Source: Pseudoalteromonas sp. FUC4 (GTDB lineage: Bacteria; Pseudomonadota; Gammaproteobacteria; Enterobacterales; Alteromonadaceae). From it: a stretch of DNA of 64,000 bases. Location: the NCBI RefSeq assembly GCF_008370255.1, contig NZ_SEUI01000002.1, forward strand, positions 106,556 through 170,555, in the 5' to 3' direction. Of the stretch, positions 16,036-24,842 are shown piece by piece. Positions within the stretch are counted from its first letter, which is position 1; each line of letters opens with the position of its first letter. The position numbers and the translations under genes are program-made. The notes under the pieces are model-generated. The model ran no database searches, was not told where the DNA came from, and saw only the letters and a list, made by a program, of their open reading frames with translations.

Positions 16036-17359
16036 CTCCAACCTTTGGCAACAATTTAACCCGCGTTTTAGTTCTGTATGGCGACTTACACTCGCGTTTG
16101 CCACCATTACATCGTTTGTTTTAGTGCTATGCATTGTGCTTATATATCAGCTGTTATTGGGCGAGCAAACACGCCAAGTAGAAAGGCGTTTAAACGCCGA
16201 GCAAGTTCGTATTGAAGGGCTTGCTAATGAATTTGATAAAGCCTCTTTTTTTCAGCAACTAGCGGTATTTCGTAACGAGGGCGAAATTTTAATATTTTGG
16301 CAAAGCGATGACGAGCAATTTCAGCAATTAAGCTTTTTACCTAACGATATTCCAAAGTTGCCAAACACCCTTGAGTTTCCTGTGCTCGACACCCAACGTG
16401 GGCAAATTAGGCTACTTACCACCGGTATTGTAAATACCAAACATGGCAATATTGTTATTGCCACAGCCACCGAACATTTAAGCCGCTTAATTACTGAATT
16501 TAAAACCATTGCAACCTGGGCTTGTTTGGTCAGCTTGTTACTTACCTGTGTGTTTGGCTATATTTTTGCGCGCAGGCATTTAAGGCGTGTAAATTATTTT
16601 AATAACGTAGTAGAACAAGTCCAAAAAGGCGATTTATCGGCGCGTGTAGTGCATAAACAACACGGTGATGAGTTTGTAAAACTAGCCAAACATATTAATA
16701 CCATGCTCGACACCATCGAAGAAAACTTTGCCTTAGTGCAAGGCATTACCGATAACATAGCACACGATTTAAAAACCCCACTTACTCGATTGCGCTTACA
16801 ACTAGAGCGCCAAGCAGTGCAGCAACCAGAGCTTGGGCTTGAAATAGAACAGCTTGATACTGTATTACATACCTTTGATGCCATGCTTAAATTGACTCGC
16901 CTTGAGCATGGCCAATTTCCGTTAAAGTTAGAACCTATAAACTGCCAAACACTTATTAATGACTTAATAGACATATTAGAGCCCAGTGCACAGCAAAATC
17001 AGCAGCATATAAATGTAATTAATCAGGGGGAGTTAGTACTTCAAGGCGATAAAAACTTACTTTTTCAGGCTTTATTTAACCTGGTCGAGAATGCTATTAA
17101 ATACGCAGGTAATGGAGCAACTATACACATTACGATTACCAGCAATCATATAAATATTAGCGATAATGGAAAAGGCGTAGAGCCCACACAATTATCACAA
17201 CTCACTAAACGTTTTTATAGAGGCGATCCGGCAAGGCAAAAAGAAGGCTTTGGATTAGGTTTAGCCACCGTAAAAGCAATATGCGAACGCCACCAACTTG
17301 TGCTTACTTTAACAAGCGACGAACGCGGCTTTACCAGCACTATAAGTGTACGTAGCTAA
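16025..17359 (+). CDS. Two-component sensor histidine kinase
   Basis: A 444-residue kinase with transmembrane segments at about residues 18-42 and 162-184 around a periplasmic sensor region of about 120 residues. A HAMP linker follows (RRHLRRVNYFNNVVEQVQ), then the H-box DNIAHDLKTPLTRL with His at about 246, the N-box NLVENAIKYAG, and G-boxes ISDNGKGVE and GFGLGLATVKAI. It would phosphorylate the regulator encoded immediately upstream. The start overlaps the regulator gene. The short sensor domain plus a PepSY partner suggests sensing of an envelope signal. Confidence 0.92.
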   Translation: MIVNSNLWQQFNPRFSSVWRLTLAFATITSFVLVLCIVLIYQLLLGEQTRQVERRLNAEQVRIEGLANEFDKASFFQQLAVFRNEGEILIFWQSDDEQFQQLSFLPNDIPKLPNTLEFPVLDTQRGQIRLLTTGIVNTKHGNIVIATATEHLSRLITEFKTIATWACLVSLLLTCVFGYIFARRHLRRVNYFNNVVEQVQKGDLSARVVHKQHGDEFVKLAKHINTMLDTIEENFALVQGITDNIAHDLKTPLTRLRLQLERQAVQQPELGLEIEQLDTVLHTFDAMLKLTRLEHGQFPLKLEPINCQTLINDLIDILEPSAQQNQQHINVINQGELVLQGDKNLLFQALFNLVENAIKYAGNGATIHITITSNHINISDNGKGVEPTQLSQLTKRFYRGDPARQKEGFGLGLATVKAICERHQLVLTLTSDERGFTSTISVRS

Positions 17360-17434
17360 TAAGGAGAACTAGCACTGTTAACTAGCGCAGAAACTAGCAC
17401 AGGTAATGAGTATAAATATCTCTCTAGTTAAACA

Positions 17435-17463
17435 TAAAAAAAGCGGCTATTAGCCGCTTTAAA
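17435..17463. terminator. Bidirectional terminator between kinase and phosphodiesterase genes
   Basis: An A run, AAGCGGCTA / TAGCCGCTT and a T/A tract form a hairpin usable from both sides. It separates two convergent genes. Confidence 0.8.
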
Positions 17464-17482
17464 TCTAACAAAACCGATCGGC

Positions 17483-18703
17483 TTAATGCACAACCACTTT
17501 TTGCTTAATTGCTGGCATTAATGTTTTACCATTGCCATCTACCTTGTTTAATAGTTTTAGTCCCATCACTTTTGCAAGTACTGGGTAAATATCAAGATTA
17601 CTTACCTCTTTAATATTCATACCTTGCTTAAACGCAGGACCAACAGCAATAAATGATGCTGCCATATCATCGGTATATGCATAACCGTGAGTCCCTAAAT
17701 AGGTTGGTTTTTTTCCACTGGTAAATACCGCTGGCGCTGTAGTTTGCACCACAATATCGCCTACGCGAGTGCCTTTATTGTAATGATACGCTGCTAACTG
17801 CTCGTCAGTTAATACTGTATAACGACCGTTTGACGCATCCCGTAAGCGTGCTTTGTAACCTTCAATATCAGCATTTTTAGCATCAGGCTGGGTATATATA
17901 AGTAAACGTGGGCCCGTATTTTTAACTAAAAAGTTTTCATCTTGAGGAAGTGTTGTTACATCAATGCTTTTATCTGGATCTATACTCGTCATACCATGAT
18001 CCGAGACAATAACAAGGTTTACGTCTTGCTCTAATTTGCTTAGGCGGGTTTGTAGTTGTCCCATTAATTCATCAAGTTGTTTAACTGCATCGCGTGTTTG
18101 TGGAGCGTCTGGCCCAAATTCATGGCCCATGCTATCAACTAGCGAAAAGTAACTCGCAATAAAACGTGGGCGCTGTGCTTTTGGTAAACTTAACCATTGA
18201 ATAATTTGATCAACACGGCTTTGGTAATCGCTGTATTTAGAATAGTGATAAAAGTAATCTGGTGTCATGCCGTTAAATAATGCATCTGACTCAGGCCAAA
18301 AATACGTAGCCGATTTAAGTCCCTGCATTTTTGCTAAATTCCAAAGCGGAATACCCTTTACCCATGTGCTATCGCCCAATGCTTTGCCCATACTGTAACA
18401 GTCGTTTTTACGCGCTTTATCACAAAAGCTATTATCAACAATGCCATGGTTTACTGGCAGTAAGCCCGTAATAATAGAAATATGGTTAGGAAACGTTTTA
18501 GTCGGATAAACAGGTATTAGTTTTTGTGCACGAACACCGCGCTCGGCCATTGCTTTTAAATTTGGCGCACCGTGTTTTTCAATATAATCCCAACGCAGGC
18601 CATCAATTGATACTAGCACCACAGTTTGCTCTTTTGCAGCAAACGCGCTGTTCATTCCTAACATTAGGCAAATTGATACTGCCTTTAAAATCCACTGTTT
18701 CAT
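17483..18703 (-). CDS. Ectonucleotide pyrophosphatase/phosphodiesterase family protein
   Basis: A 406-residue periplasmic or secreted alkaline-phosphatase-superfamily enzyme with a signal peptide cleaved after AFA. Metal Asp in VVLVSIDGLRWDYI (about residues 30-40), the Thr nucleophile in YPTKTFPNH, and metal ligands in SLVDSMGHEFGPD, VSDHGM and GTHGY. These match the NPP family that hydrolyses nucleotide or phosphodiester bonds. I use the ATG at 18703 since AGGTG precedes it; the GTG at 18712 is part of that site. Likely scavenges phosphate or nucleosides. Stands alone. Confidence 0.9.
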   Translation of the reverse strand: MKQWILKAVSICLMLGMNSAFAAKEQTVVLVSIDGLRWDYIEKHGAPNLKAMAERGVRAQKLIPVYPTKTFPNHISIITGLLPVNHGIVDNSFCDKARKNDCYSMGKALGDSTWVKGIPLWNLAKMQGLKSATYFWPESDALFNGMTPDYFYHYSKYSDYQSRVDQIIQWLSLPKAQRPRFIASYFSLVDSMGHEFGPDAPQTRDAVKQLDELMGQLQTRLSKLEQDVNLVIVSDHGMTSIDPDKSIDVTTLPQDENFLVKNTGPRLLIYTQPDAKNADIEGYKARLRDASNGRYTVLTDEQLAAYHYNKGTRVGDIVVQTTAPAVFTSGKKPTYLGTHGYAYTDDMAASFIAVGPAFKQGMNIKEVSNLDIYPVLAKVMGLKLLNKVDGNGKTLMPAIKQKVVVH

Positions 18704-18865
18704 TATAAACACCTATAAATGCACAACAATTACTCAAAAAATTATTTTAAAGCAAGTTGTTACTTTATGATACAAACTGATAGATTAAACCCTGTATATT
18801 AAAGACAAATGACTATGTGCTAAAAACTATGCCAGTCATCAATTGTAAAAAGGATTAGTATAAAG

Positions 18866-20332
18866 ATGACCATAGATTTTAGTAAAAAAATAACGCCAGC
18901 ACGTATGTATCGCACAACTTCTAACTTACAAATGGCGCTAGAAAGCGACCGTGGACGTATTATTAATAGTGCTGCTATTCGCAGGCTTCAGCAAAAAACC
19001 CAAGTGTTTCCGCTTGAACGCAACGCAGCTGTACGCTCTCGCCTTACTCACTCGCTTGAGGTACAACAGGTTGGTCGTTTTATAGTGCAACGTATTTTTG
19101 CTAATTTAAGCTACCAACAACAAAAAGATTACGGCTTAACCGACCTAGAACGCCCACTAGAGAGCTTAGTAGAAATGGCCTGCCTAATGCACGACATAGG
19201 CAACCCACCATTTGGACATTTTGGCGAAGCCGCTATTAACCACTGGTTTAATAACAACCTAGCAAGCGTAACACCCGAGCGCTGTAAAGAGCCAAATACC
19301 GGTATAGGTGTTGTTTTTAAACACCTTGCGCTTGATATTTGTAACTTTGAGGGCAACGCTCAAGGCATACGTATAATTCATTCGCTGCAAACGCTTAATT
19401 TAACCTACAGCCAAAGTGCCGGTATTTTAAAATACACTCGCCCTGCGGGGCTTGATACAAAAGACATTCCGCAAAATAAAAACTATTTAATGAAAAAAGT
19501 AGGTTACTACTACAGCGAAAAAAACTTTGTTGAAGCGCTACAAAATGAGCTCACTATTGAGCCTTACTGCCGCCATCCTGCAAGTTATATAATGGAAGCT
19601 GCCGACGACATTTCGTATTGCCTAGCCGACATAGAAGACGCCATAGAAAAAGACATAATAAGCACTGAGTTGCTGTGCGAAAAACTTAAAAGTAGTTACA
19701 AAAAAGTATTAATAAATCTGTTAATCGACGATGCTCAACATCAAAATTTTGTAGACAAAGCCGTAGACTACGCACTAGAGCGTGCACAAGCACAACCGTA
19801 TAACTTTAACAGCGAATTTTTTATATACCTGCGCGTAGCACTTTTACATCCGCTAGTAAATCACGCTGCAAAACGCTTTATCGAAAATATAGAACCTATT
19901 TACCATGGCGACTTTAACCAAGCACTTTTAGAAGATAGAAGCCATCTACACGCTGTAACCAAAATGCTAAAGCAAGTGGCACTTGAGCATGTATTTTCAA
20001 ACAAAGAAGTCGAAAAATTAGAGCTACAAGGGTATCGCATAATTAATGGTTTGCTCGATTGCTACAAGCCGCTACTTCAATTAAACAGCGATGACTTTAG
20101 GCGTGCACTAAATGGCGATTCACGTTTATTAATTGAGTCGCGACTTGTTAAAAAGCTCTCTAAAAAGCACTTAAATAGTTATCAACACGCAATAGATGCC
20201 ATGCAAGAAGAGCCCGATCACTTTGCAGCGTACGAATTTTATTATCGCTGTAGATTAATTCAAGATTATATAAGCGGTATGACAGACCAATTTGCTTACG
20301 ATGAATATCGCAGCCTTATGGTTATTGATTAG
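18866..20332 (+). CDS. dgt: dGTP triphosphohydrolase
   Basis: A 488-residue HD-domain enzyme of the long E. coli Dgt type, which cuts dGTP to deoxyguanosine and tripolyphosphate. ESDRGRIINSAAIRRLQQKT and VFPLERNAAVRSRLTHS near the N-terminus are almost identical to what I recall of E. coli Dgt. The metal-binding HD motif is CLMHDIGNPPFGHFGE (about residues 108-123), with later DISYCLADIEDAIE. Ribosome site AAAAGGA is rather far (about 12 bases) from the ATG. Such enzymes also limit phage by draining dGTP in some hosts; nothing here shows that role. Confidence 0.93.
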   Translation: MTIDFSKKITPARMYRTTSNLQMALESDRGRIINSAAIRRLQQKTQVFPLERNAAVRSRLTHSLEVQQVGRFIVQRIFANLSYQQQKDYGLTDLERPLESLVEMACLMHDIGNPPFGHFGEAAINHWFNNNLASVTPERCKEPNTGIGVVFKHLALDICNFEGNAQGIRIIHSLQTLNLTYSQSAGILKYTRPAGLDTKDIPQNKNYLMKKVGYYYSEKNFVEALQNELTIEPYCRHPASYIMEAADDISYCLADIEDAIEKDIISTELLCEKLKSSYKKVLINLLIDDAQHQNFVDKAVDYALERAQAQPYNFNSEFFIYLRVALLHPLVNHAAKRFIENIEPIYHGDFNQALLEDRSHLHAVTKMLKQVALEHVFSNKEVEKLELQGYRIINGLLDCYKPLLQLNSDDFRRALNGDSRLLIESRLVKKLSKKHLNSYQHAIDAMQEEPDHFAAYEFYYRCRLIQDYISGMTDQFAYDEYRSLMVID

Positions 20333-20404
20333 TTGTATTACTCTGGATAATTTTCAATTTTGCGCTTAAAATCAAACTATTAATATTTAAGCGCGCATAA
20401 CTTC

Positions 20405-22084
20405 ATGATATCAAAACTAATTAGATTTACCCTTTGCTTTACCTTATTTTATAGTGCGCAAAGTGCTGCATACAACGAAGCTATGTGCATTTTAATTAAA
20501 CAAGAAATGCAGCAAAACAGTAATAATAAAGCGGGTCAAAAATATCGTAAGGCAGCGCGTGATTACAAAAAAAACTGTAATAAGCCAAAAGAAATTCAAG
20601 CACAACCTAAGCCTCAAATAATAGAGCCAAAGCCTGCTATTATTACTCAGCCACAACCTAAAATTGTTGAACCTGCCCCTATAATTAAACCTACTGAAGA
20701 AGCTGTTAAAGAAAGCATCAACGAGCAAACGTTTAATTTAACTAATGATCAAAAACAACAAATAAACGATCAGCTAAATACCAATAGTAACGAAATAGTA
20801 ATTGATGCAGAGCCAACAAAAGCAGCACCCGAGCAAGTAGTTACAGAGCAAAAAAACGAAGCTGTGATAGAGCAAGTAAAACCGGCAACGCCAGAGCAAA
20901 GCGTGCAACCTACGCTTGAAAAGCCTGTACCTGTAAAACCAGCACCTGTGTTAACTCAACCAGCGCCAGTAATTGCGCCGCAACCTGTAGCACAAAGCCC
21001 AACCTCGTTACTTTTACCCACTTTAATACTTGTTATAGTAATACTTATTGGCGCTATGATAGTCGTGCGCCTGCGCCGTGCAAAACAAAGTAAAGCGATG
21101 GCAGAACCGACTATAGCGGCTCCACCTGAAGTTAAATCAGAAAAAATTGCTACGCCAGTTAAACCTGAAACTAAAACAACAGAGCCAGTACAAACAACAA
21201 AAGAGCCAGAGATTGAGCCTGTCGCCATCAACGGAGTAACTAAAAATAATAAACCAGTTGAAAGCAGCGTAGCGACAAATGAAGAGCCTTTAGAGCCTTT
21301 AGAGCCTACGAACACTGCGCAAAATGCTGATGTTGAACATACTCCACCGCAAATTTCAGATGAGCAAAACAACGTAACTACACAAGTGCAAACAGGCGAA
21401 ATTGAGCCTGCAAAAATAGAGCCAGCAGATACTTTAGATCAAACAAGTACCGCTACGTTTAACGAAGTAAAACAAAAACCTGAGCCTAATACAGCCGAGT
21501 TTGAAGCTGCAGCAAAAACAACCTTAGAGCGAATTAAAAATGCCAGCAGCTTTAATGAGCCAGAGGTACGTGACTTTGACCCAGATGCAAAGCCCGTAAA
21601 AAAACAACGTAAGCACCATACAGCGCAAGTAACGGAATCTGCGCCAATAGAAACCGAACATAACACTGTAGAGCCGGTTATTAATACTCCTGAGCCAGTA
21701 ACAGCGAGTGAGCCGGTTGTAGATTTACACGTACCAGAGCAAATATCTGACGCCCAATCGACTACATATACAACAGAGCAAGACTTTAAAGAACCAGAGG
21801 TACGTACATTTAATCCAGATGCACCATTACCTGGTGAAAAGCCGATGCCTAAAAAACAAAGCGCAACACCTGAGCGAGCACAAATAACACCGCCAGTTGA
21901 TGAGCCAGTAAATGAGCCTAAAAAAGCAGACAGCAGCAATCCATTTGCTAACTTATCGTTAGACTCAAGCTGGGATCCTGACTCGACTGAAAAGCCCAAA
22001 ATAGAAGAGAAAAAACGCGCCCCTAAATCGCAAGCATTGATAGATGCAGAAGAGCGCGCTAAAAATATGCAAACCAAAGAGTAA
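20405..22084 (+). CDS. Low-complexity Pro/Glu/Thr-rich membrane protein
   Basis: A 559-residue protein I cannot assign to a family. Signal peptide about residues 1-21, a short charged helix, a long region rich in Pro, Gln, Glu, Thr and Lys, a single membrane segment (LLPTLILVIVILIGAMIVVRL, about 200-222), then about 330 disordered acidic residues. Two copies of an F-x-EPEVR-x-F-D/N-PDA motif (about residues 380 and 460) are the only repeated element, and a basic helix ends it. The layout, with large disordered arms on both sides of one membrane pass, recalls polar-hub scaffolds such as FimV, but no LysM domain is seen. Confidence 0.7.
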   Translation: MISKLIRFTLCFTLFYSAQSAAYNEAMCILIKQEMQQNSNNKAGQKYRKAARDYKKNCNKPKEIQAQPKPQIIEPKPAIITQPQPKIVEPAPIIKPTEEAVKESINEQTFNLTNDQKQQINDQLNTNSNEIVIDAEPTKAAPEQVVTEQKNEAVIEQVKPATPEQSVQPTLEKPVPVKPAPVLTQPAPVIAPQPVAQSPTSLLLPTLILVIVILIGAMIVVRLRRAKQSKAMAEPTIAAPPEVKSEKIATPVKPETKTTEPVQTTKEPEIEPVAINGVTKNNKPVESSVATNEEPLEPLEPTNTAQNADVEHTPPQISDEQNNVTTQVQTGEIEPAKIEPADTLDQTSTATFNEVKQKPEPNTAEFEAAAKTTLERIKNASSFNEPEVRDFDPDAKPVKKQRKHHTAQVTESAPIETEHNTVEPVINTPEPVTASEPVVDLHVPEQISDAQSTTYTTEQDFKEPEVRTFNPDAPLPGEKPMPKKQSATPERAQITPPVDEPVNEPKKADSSNPFANLSLDSSWDPDSTEKPKIEEKKRAPKSQALIDAEERAKNMQTKE

Positions 22085-22093
22085 ATTTTAAAG

Positions 22094-22122
22094 TAGCGCC
22101 TCATGTGCTGAGGCGCTATTTT
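22094..22122 (+). terminator. Terminator after the low-complexity membrane protein
   Basis: TAGCGCCTCA-TGTGC-TGAGGCGCTA has perfect 10-bp arms followed by TTTT. Confidence 0.85.
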
Positions 22123-22389
22123 GGTAACTAAATAATTAACTGCTTATTTTACCGTATTACTTACACTCTTATCCCCCTAAAATGCGCCTTAGTAATTAGA
22201 AGCTTCGCTCCTTGTGCGAGTAAGCTCAGCGCCTAGTGCAATATTCAAGCTTGAGAGTGTTTTATAAGCCTACAACTTGTTGGCGCGATGGGCGCGGTCC
22301 ATATATTTAACTGATAGTATTTTAGACTGGAGTTTACGACTACGTTATCCGTAGCCATAAATTAAAGTAACTTGGTCAACATGCCCCAA
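22123..22389. other. Intergenic stretch, nothing assigned
   Basis: About 267 bp between a terminator and the 3' end of the symporter gene. It has a slightly GC-richer middle but no reading frame, tRNA or clear repeat that I recognise. Confidence 0.4.
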
Positions 22390-23278
22390 TTAAAAGCCCT
22401 CTTTAACAGCCCTAGTGGTACGTTTATTTTTAAGCTTTAACCCGCCAACTAATAACAGTGGCCCTATAAACATGGCAAGGCCATACACCCCACCGGTAAC
22501 CGCGTATTCTGGTTTATTCAAAAAGCTAATAGCAATTAAAATAGCCAAAGATGCATTTTGAATTCCAACCTCAATTGAAAGCGTCAGCGAATCAGTTAAA
22601 TTTAATTTTGAACATTTAGCAATTAGCCAGCCAACAACCATTGAACCAATATTAAGCGCTATGCACGCCCAAAATACATCGTTAAATGAGCTAACTAATA
22701 AATCGCGCTCTTTTATTACTAATGCAGCAATCATCATAAGCATAAAAAAACAACGAGAAGCGTCTAAAAAACGGCTCTGTTTTAATAGCAAAATCACTTT
22801 TAAAGTGACGTAACCAAATGCCTATAGCAACTGGCACTAAGGTAATAAAAAATAGCCCTAATGAAGTAGTTAAAATAGAAAAGCTAACATCGCCCGTTGG
22901 GGCAAACTGGCCCATAGCAAAGCCAATAATAAACGGTGTGGTTATTATACTAATTGCAGTAGAGGCGGCTGTTAAACTTACCGAAAGCGCTAAATTAGCT
23001 TTAACAAGCTGACTTACTACATTAGACATAGTACCGCCGGGGCAAGCAGCTAATATCATTAAACCAATAGCGATAGGCGTTGCTAGGTTAAGTAAATAAC
23101 ACAGCCCTAATGCTAATAAAGGCATTGCTACAAGTTGGCCTATTAAACCCATGACAATGCCAAGTGGGCTTTTAAATAGACGAGTAAAATCGGTTGTTGT
23201 GAGCCCAAGACCCATACCAAACATAATAAGTGCAAGGGCGAGTGGAAGTATTACTTCAGTTAATATAGATGCATTCAA
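22390..23278 (-). pseudogene. Bile acid:sodium symporter family protein, frameshifted in a poly-T run
   Basis: Two overlapping frames encode the two halves of one transporter of about 295 residues. The N-terminal half runs from a TTG start at 23278 (GAGG 9 bases upstream) through PGGTMSNVVSQLVKANLALSVSL to the phrase EPFFRRFS. The C-terminal half picks up at FFMLMMIAALVIKER and ends at 22390 with the family-typical SIEVGIQNASLAI. The join is a run of seven T on the coding strand (+ strand A run 22744-22750); removing one T restores a continuous frame. This may be a real inactivating slip, a phase-variable tract or a sequencing error. It would import organic anions with sodium. Confidence 0.85.
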
Positions 23279-23336
23279 ATTAGGCAGCCTCGTTTGTTAT
23301 TGTTTTTAATTGGAGTGTTAATTTTTAAGTTAACTG

Positions 23337-23460
23337 TATACCAATTCGCTTAATTAAGTGATCTATTTTGAGGATGGAAAAACGTGTTGATAGCTAGCCA
23401 AAAAATTCGCTATTTAGTTGTTATAAATGAGAGTTTTTTAACACAGGTAGCGACACGTTT
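23337..23460. repeat. Dispersed noncoding repeat, copy A
   Basis: Begins TATACCAAT-TC-GCTTA and shares a similar order of blocks with 45567-45690: GTCTATTT-like, CTAG-C-AAAAA, TAGTT-TT, TTTTTAAC. Identity is partial. It lies between the symporter and the UDG-family gene. Confidence 0.5.
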
Positions 23461-23526
23461 AGCCCCGCAAAATGATTAAGTATTATTGCGGATTGATATA
23501 ATGCCCCTTTACAATAACTAGAAGTA

Positions 23527-24108
23527 TTACTTATTTAAAATAGTAGCAATGCGTTCACCTAGCTCTGGAAGTACATCTTGATCAAACCATGGATTCTTTT
23601 TAAGCCATATATTATTGCGCGGACTGGGGTGTGGAAGCACTAAATAATTTGGCCAATACTCACGCCAAGATTTTACTAACTCCGTAAGTGGCATTTTCTT
23701 AGTCTCCGGTAAATGATACGCCTGCGCGTATTTACCAAGCACTATTGTAAGCTCAATATTTGGTAGTGCAGCCAATAATTGCTCGCGCCATGCTGGGGCA
23801 CATTCTTTTCGAGGTGGTAAATCACCCGTTTTACCCTTACCTGGGTAACAAAAGCCCATAGGTAAAATAGCTATATTATTGGCATCGTAAAATTCATCAC
23901 GTGTTAGTCCAAGCCATTCTCGCAGGCGGTTGCCGCTTGCATCGTTAAACGGCACACCTGTTTCGTGAACTTTGATTCCAGGTGCTTGGCCTGCAATTAA
24001 AATACGTGCGTTTGGGTTAAATTGTATAACAGGGCGAGCCCCTAAAGGTAAATTAGGTTCACAGATCACGCATTTACTAACTTGGTCTATTAATTGGTGA
24101 CTATTCAT
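23527..24108 (-). CDS. Uracil-DNA glycosylase superfamily protein
   Basis: A 193-residue single-domain protein. Motif ILIAGQAPGIKVHETGVPFND (about residues 35-55) is the uracil-recognition and water-activating loop region, and VLPHPSPRNNIW (about 155-166) the DNA-intercalating loop. A Cys pair CVICEP near the N-terminus might hold metal, but a full iron-sulphur set is not evident. Members of this family are DNA-repair glycosylases or uncharacterised relatives. A 22-bp perfect palindrome lies 30 bp upstream of the start, suggesting dedicated control. Not in an obvious operon. Confidence 0.85.
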   Translation of the reverse strand: MNSHQLIDQVSKCVICEPNLPLGARPVIQFNPNARILIAGQAPGIKVHETGVPFNDASGNRLREWLGLTRDEFYDANNIAILPMGFCYPGKGKTGDLPPRKECAPAWREQLLAALPNIELTIVLGKYAQAYHLPETKKMPLTELVKSWREYWPNYLVLPHPSPRNNIWLKKNPWFDQDVLPELGERIATILNK

Positions 24109-24137
24109 GTTTATTTGGCCTTAAATGCTTAATATTT

Positions 24138-24159
24138 ATCCTAAATGGCCATTTAGGAT
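24138..24159. promoter_or_regulatory. 22-bp perfect palindrome upstream of the UDG-family gene
   Basis: ATCCTAAATGG joined directly to CCATTTAGGAT, centred about 40 bp before the start codon. It is a good candidate operator or a 5' hairpin. It does not look like a LexA box (CTGT-N8-ACAG). Confidence 0.5.
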
Positions 24160-24203
24160 GAATGAGTTGGTAAAAAATCGGTTTATTTTAATTAAAACGA
24201 GCG

Positions 24204-24224
24204 TTAGTTAGTAAAATCGTGATC
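24204..24224 (-). repeat. GATCA-n-TTTTACTAA motif, copy 1
   Basis: The minus strand reads GATCACGATTTTACTAACT plus two bases. It differs by one base from the copy at 27117-27137 on the same strand. Confidence 0.6.
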
Positions 24225-24258
24225 TTTGAGCTCATTCGCTCTACAGGCCCTTTAAAAT

Positions 24259-24615
24259 CTAGTGTTTCTCTGCCCATACAGCAAATTCATTGCCGCTCGG
24301 CTCTGCAAAATGAAACCGGCAACCACCCGGAAATTCAAAAATAGGTTTTAATATTGTGCCACCATGGAGTTGTACTTTTTTATACGTGGCGTGAATGTCG
24401 TTACTATAAAAAACCAATAGCGCAGCACCGTTTTGAGTTAGCGATTTAAGCGGCGCATTAAAAAAGCCACCATCAAGCCCTTGGCCACTAAACGCCGTGT
24501 ATTCTGGGCCGTAATCGGTAAACTGCCAATTAAATGCACGACAAAAAAAGGCCTTTGTTGCGGGTAAGTCGCATGCAGGAAACTCAACGTAGTTTAATTT
24601 TTCGTGATCGCTCAT
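24259..24615 (-). CDS. VOC (glyoxalase/bleomycin resistance fold) family protein
   Basis: A 118-residue one-domain vicinal-oxygen-chelate protein. LNYVEFPACDLPATKAFFCRAFNW at the N-terminus and LVFYSNDIHATYKKVQLHGGTILKPIFEFPGG through FAEPSGNEFAVW are typical of the two beta-alpha-beta-beta-beta units. Relatives are annotated as glyoxalases or resistance proteins with few tested activities; the substrate is not deducible. Single gene, with a fair GAGTG-like site upstream. Confidence 0.85.
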   Translation of the reverse strand: MSDHEKLNYVEFPACDLPATKAFFCRAFNWQFTDYGPEYTAFSGQGLDGGFFNAPLKSLTQNGAALLVFYSNDIHATYKKVQLHGGTILKPIFEFPGGCRFHFAEPSGNEFAVWAEKH

Positions 24616-24696
24616 CGTTATTCACTCTTTATTTTTACTCAGTTTATTAACCTTAAGCTTTACATAGAGCCTGTGCAATATCATTAAATAATATCA

Positions 24697-24716
24697 GATC
24701 AGTATTTTACTAAGTA
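24697..24716 (+). repeat. GATCA-n-TTTTACTAA motif, copy 2
   Basis: GATCAGTATTTTACTAAGTA, identical over all 20 bases to 25118-25137 inside the next gene. Confidence 0.6.
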
Positions 24717-24717
24717 A

Positions 24718-24772
24718 TTAAGTAAGCATAACTTACTTAAAAGTTAAATATCATAAATGAGAATAACTATCT
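24718..24772. promoter_or_regulatory. Inverted repeat and Fur box upstream of the iron operon
   Basis: TTAAGTAAG-CATAA-CTTACTTAA (24718-24740) is a perfect 9-bp inverted repeat. It is followed by TGAGAAT-A-ACTATCT (24758-24772), which matches 11 of 14 positions of the Fur 7-1-7 consensus. Iron control of the DUF3649/PepSY/DUF3325 operon is therefore likely. Confidence 0.65.
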
Positions 24773-24842
24773 TTTGTATTTGTAACATATATAATAGCGC
24801 CTTTGTTTTATTCTCAGCTTTAAATAAAGGGATTAATTAACT

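Noticed and set aside
21439..22104. 221-residue open frame on the minus strand
   Set aside because: It lies wholly opposite the Pro/Glu-rich gene; its Ser/Gly/Cys-rich translation is what the reverse of such low-complexity DNA gives, and it has no ribosome site or family match. The same applies to 20956-21372.
24718..24740. SlyA-type operator upstream of the iron operon
   Set aside because: The arms TTAAGTAAG/CTTACTTAA lack the TTAGC-NN-GCTAA core seen at 7.3 kb.
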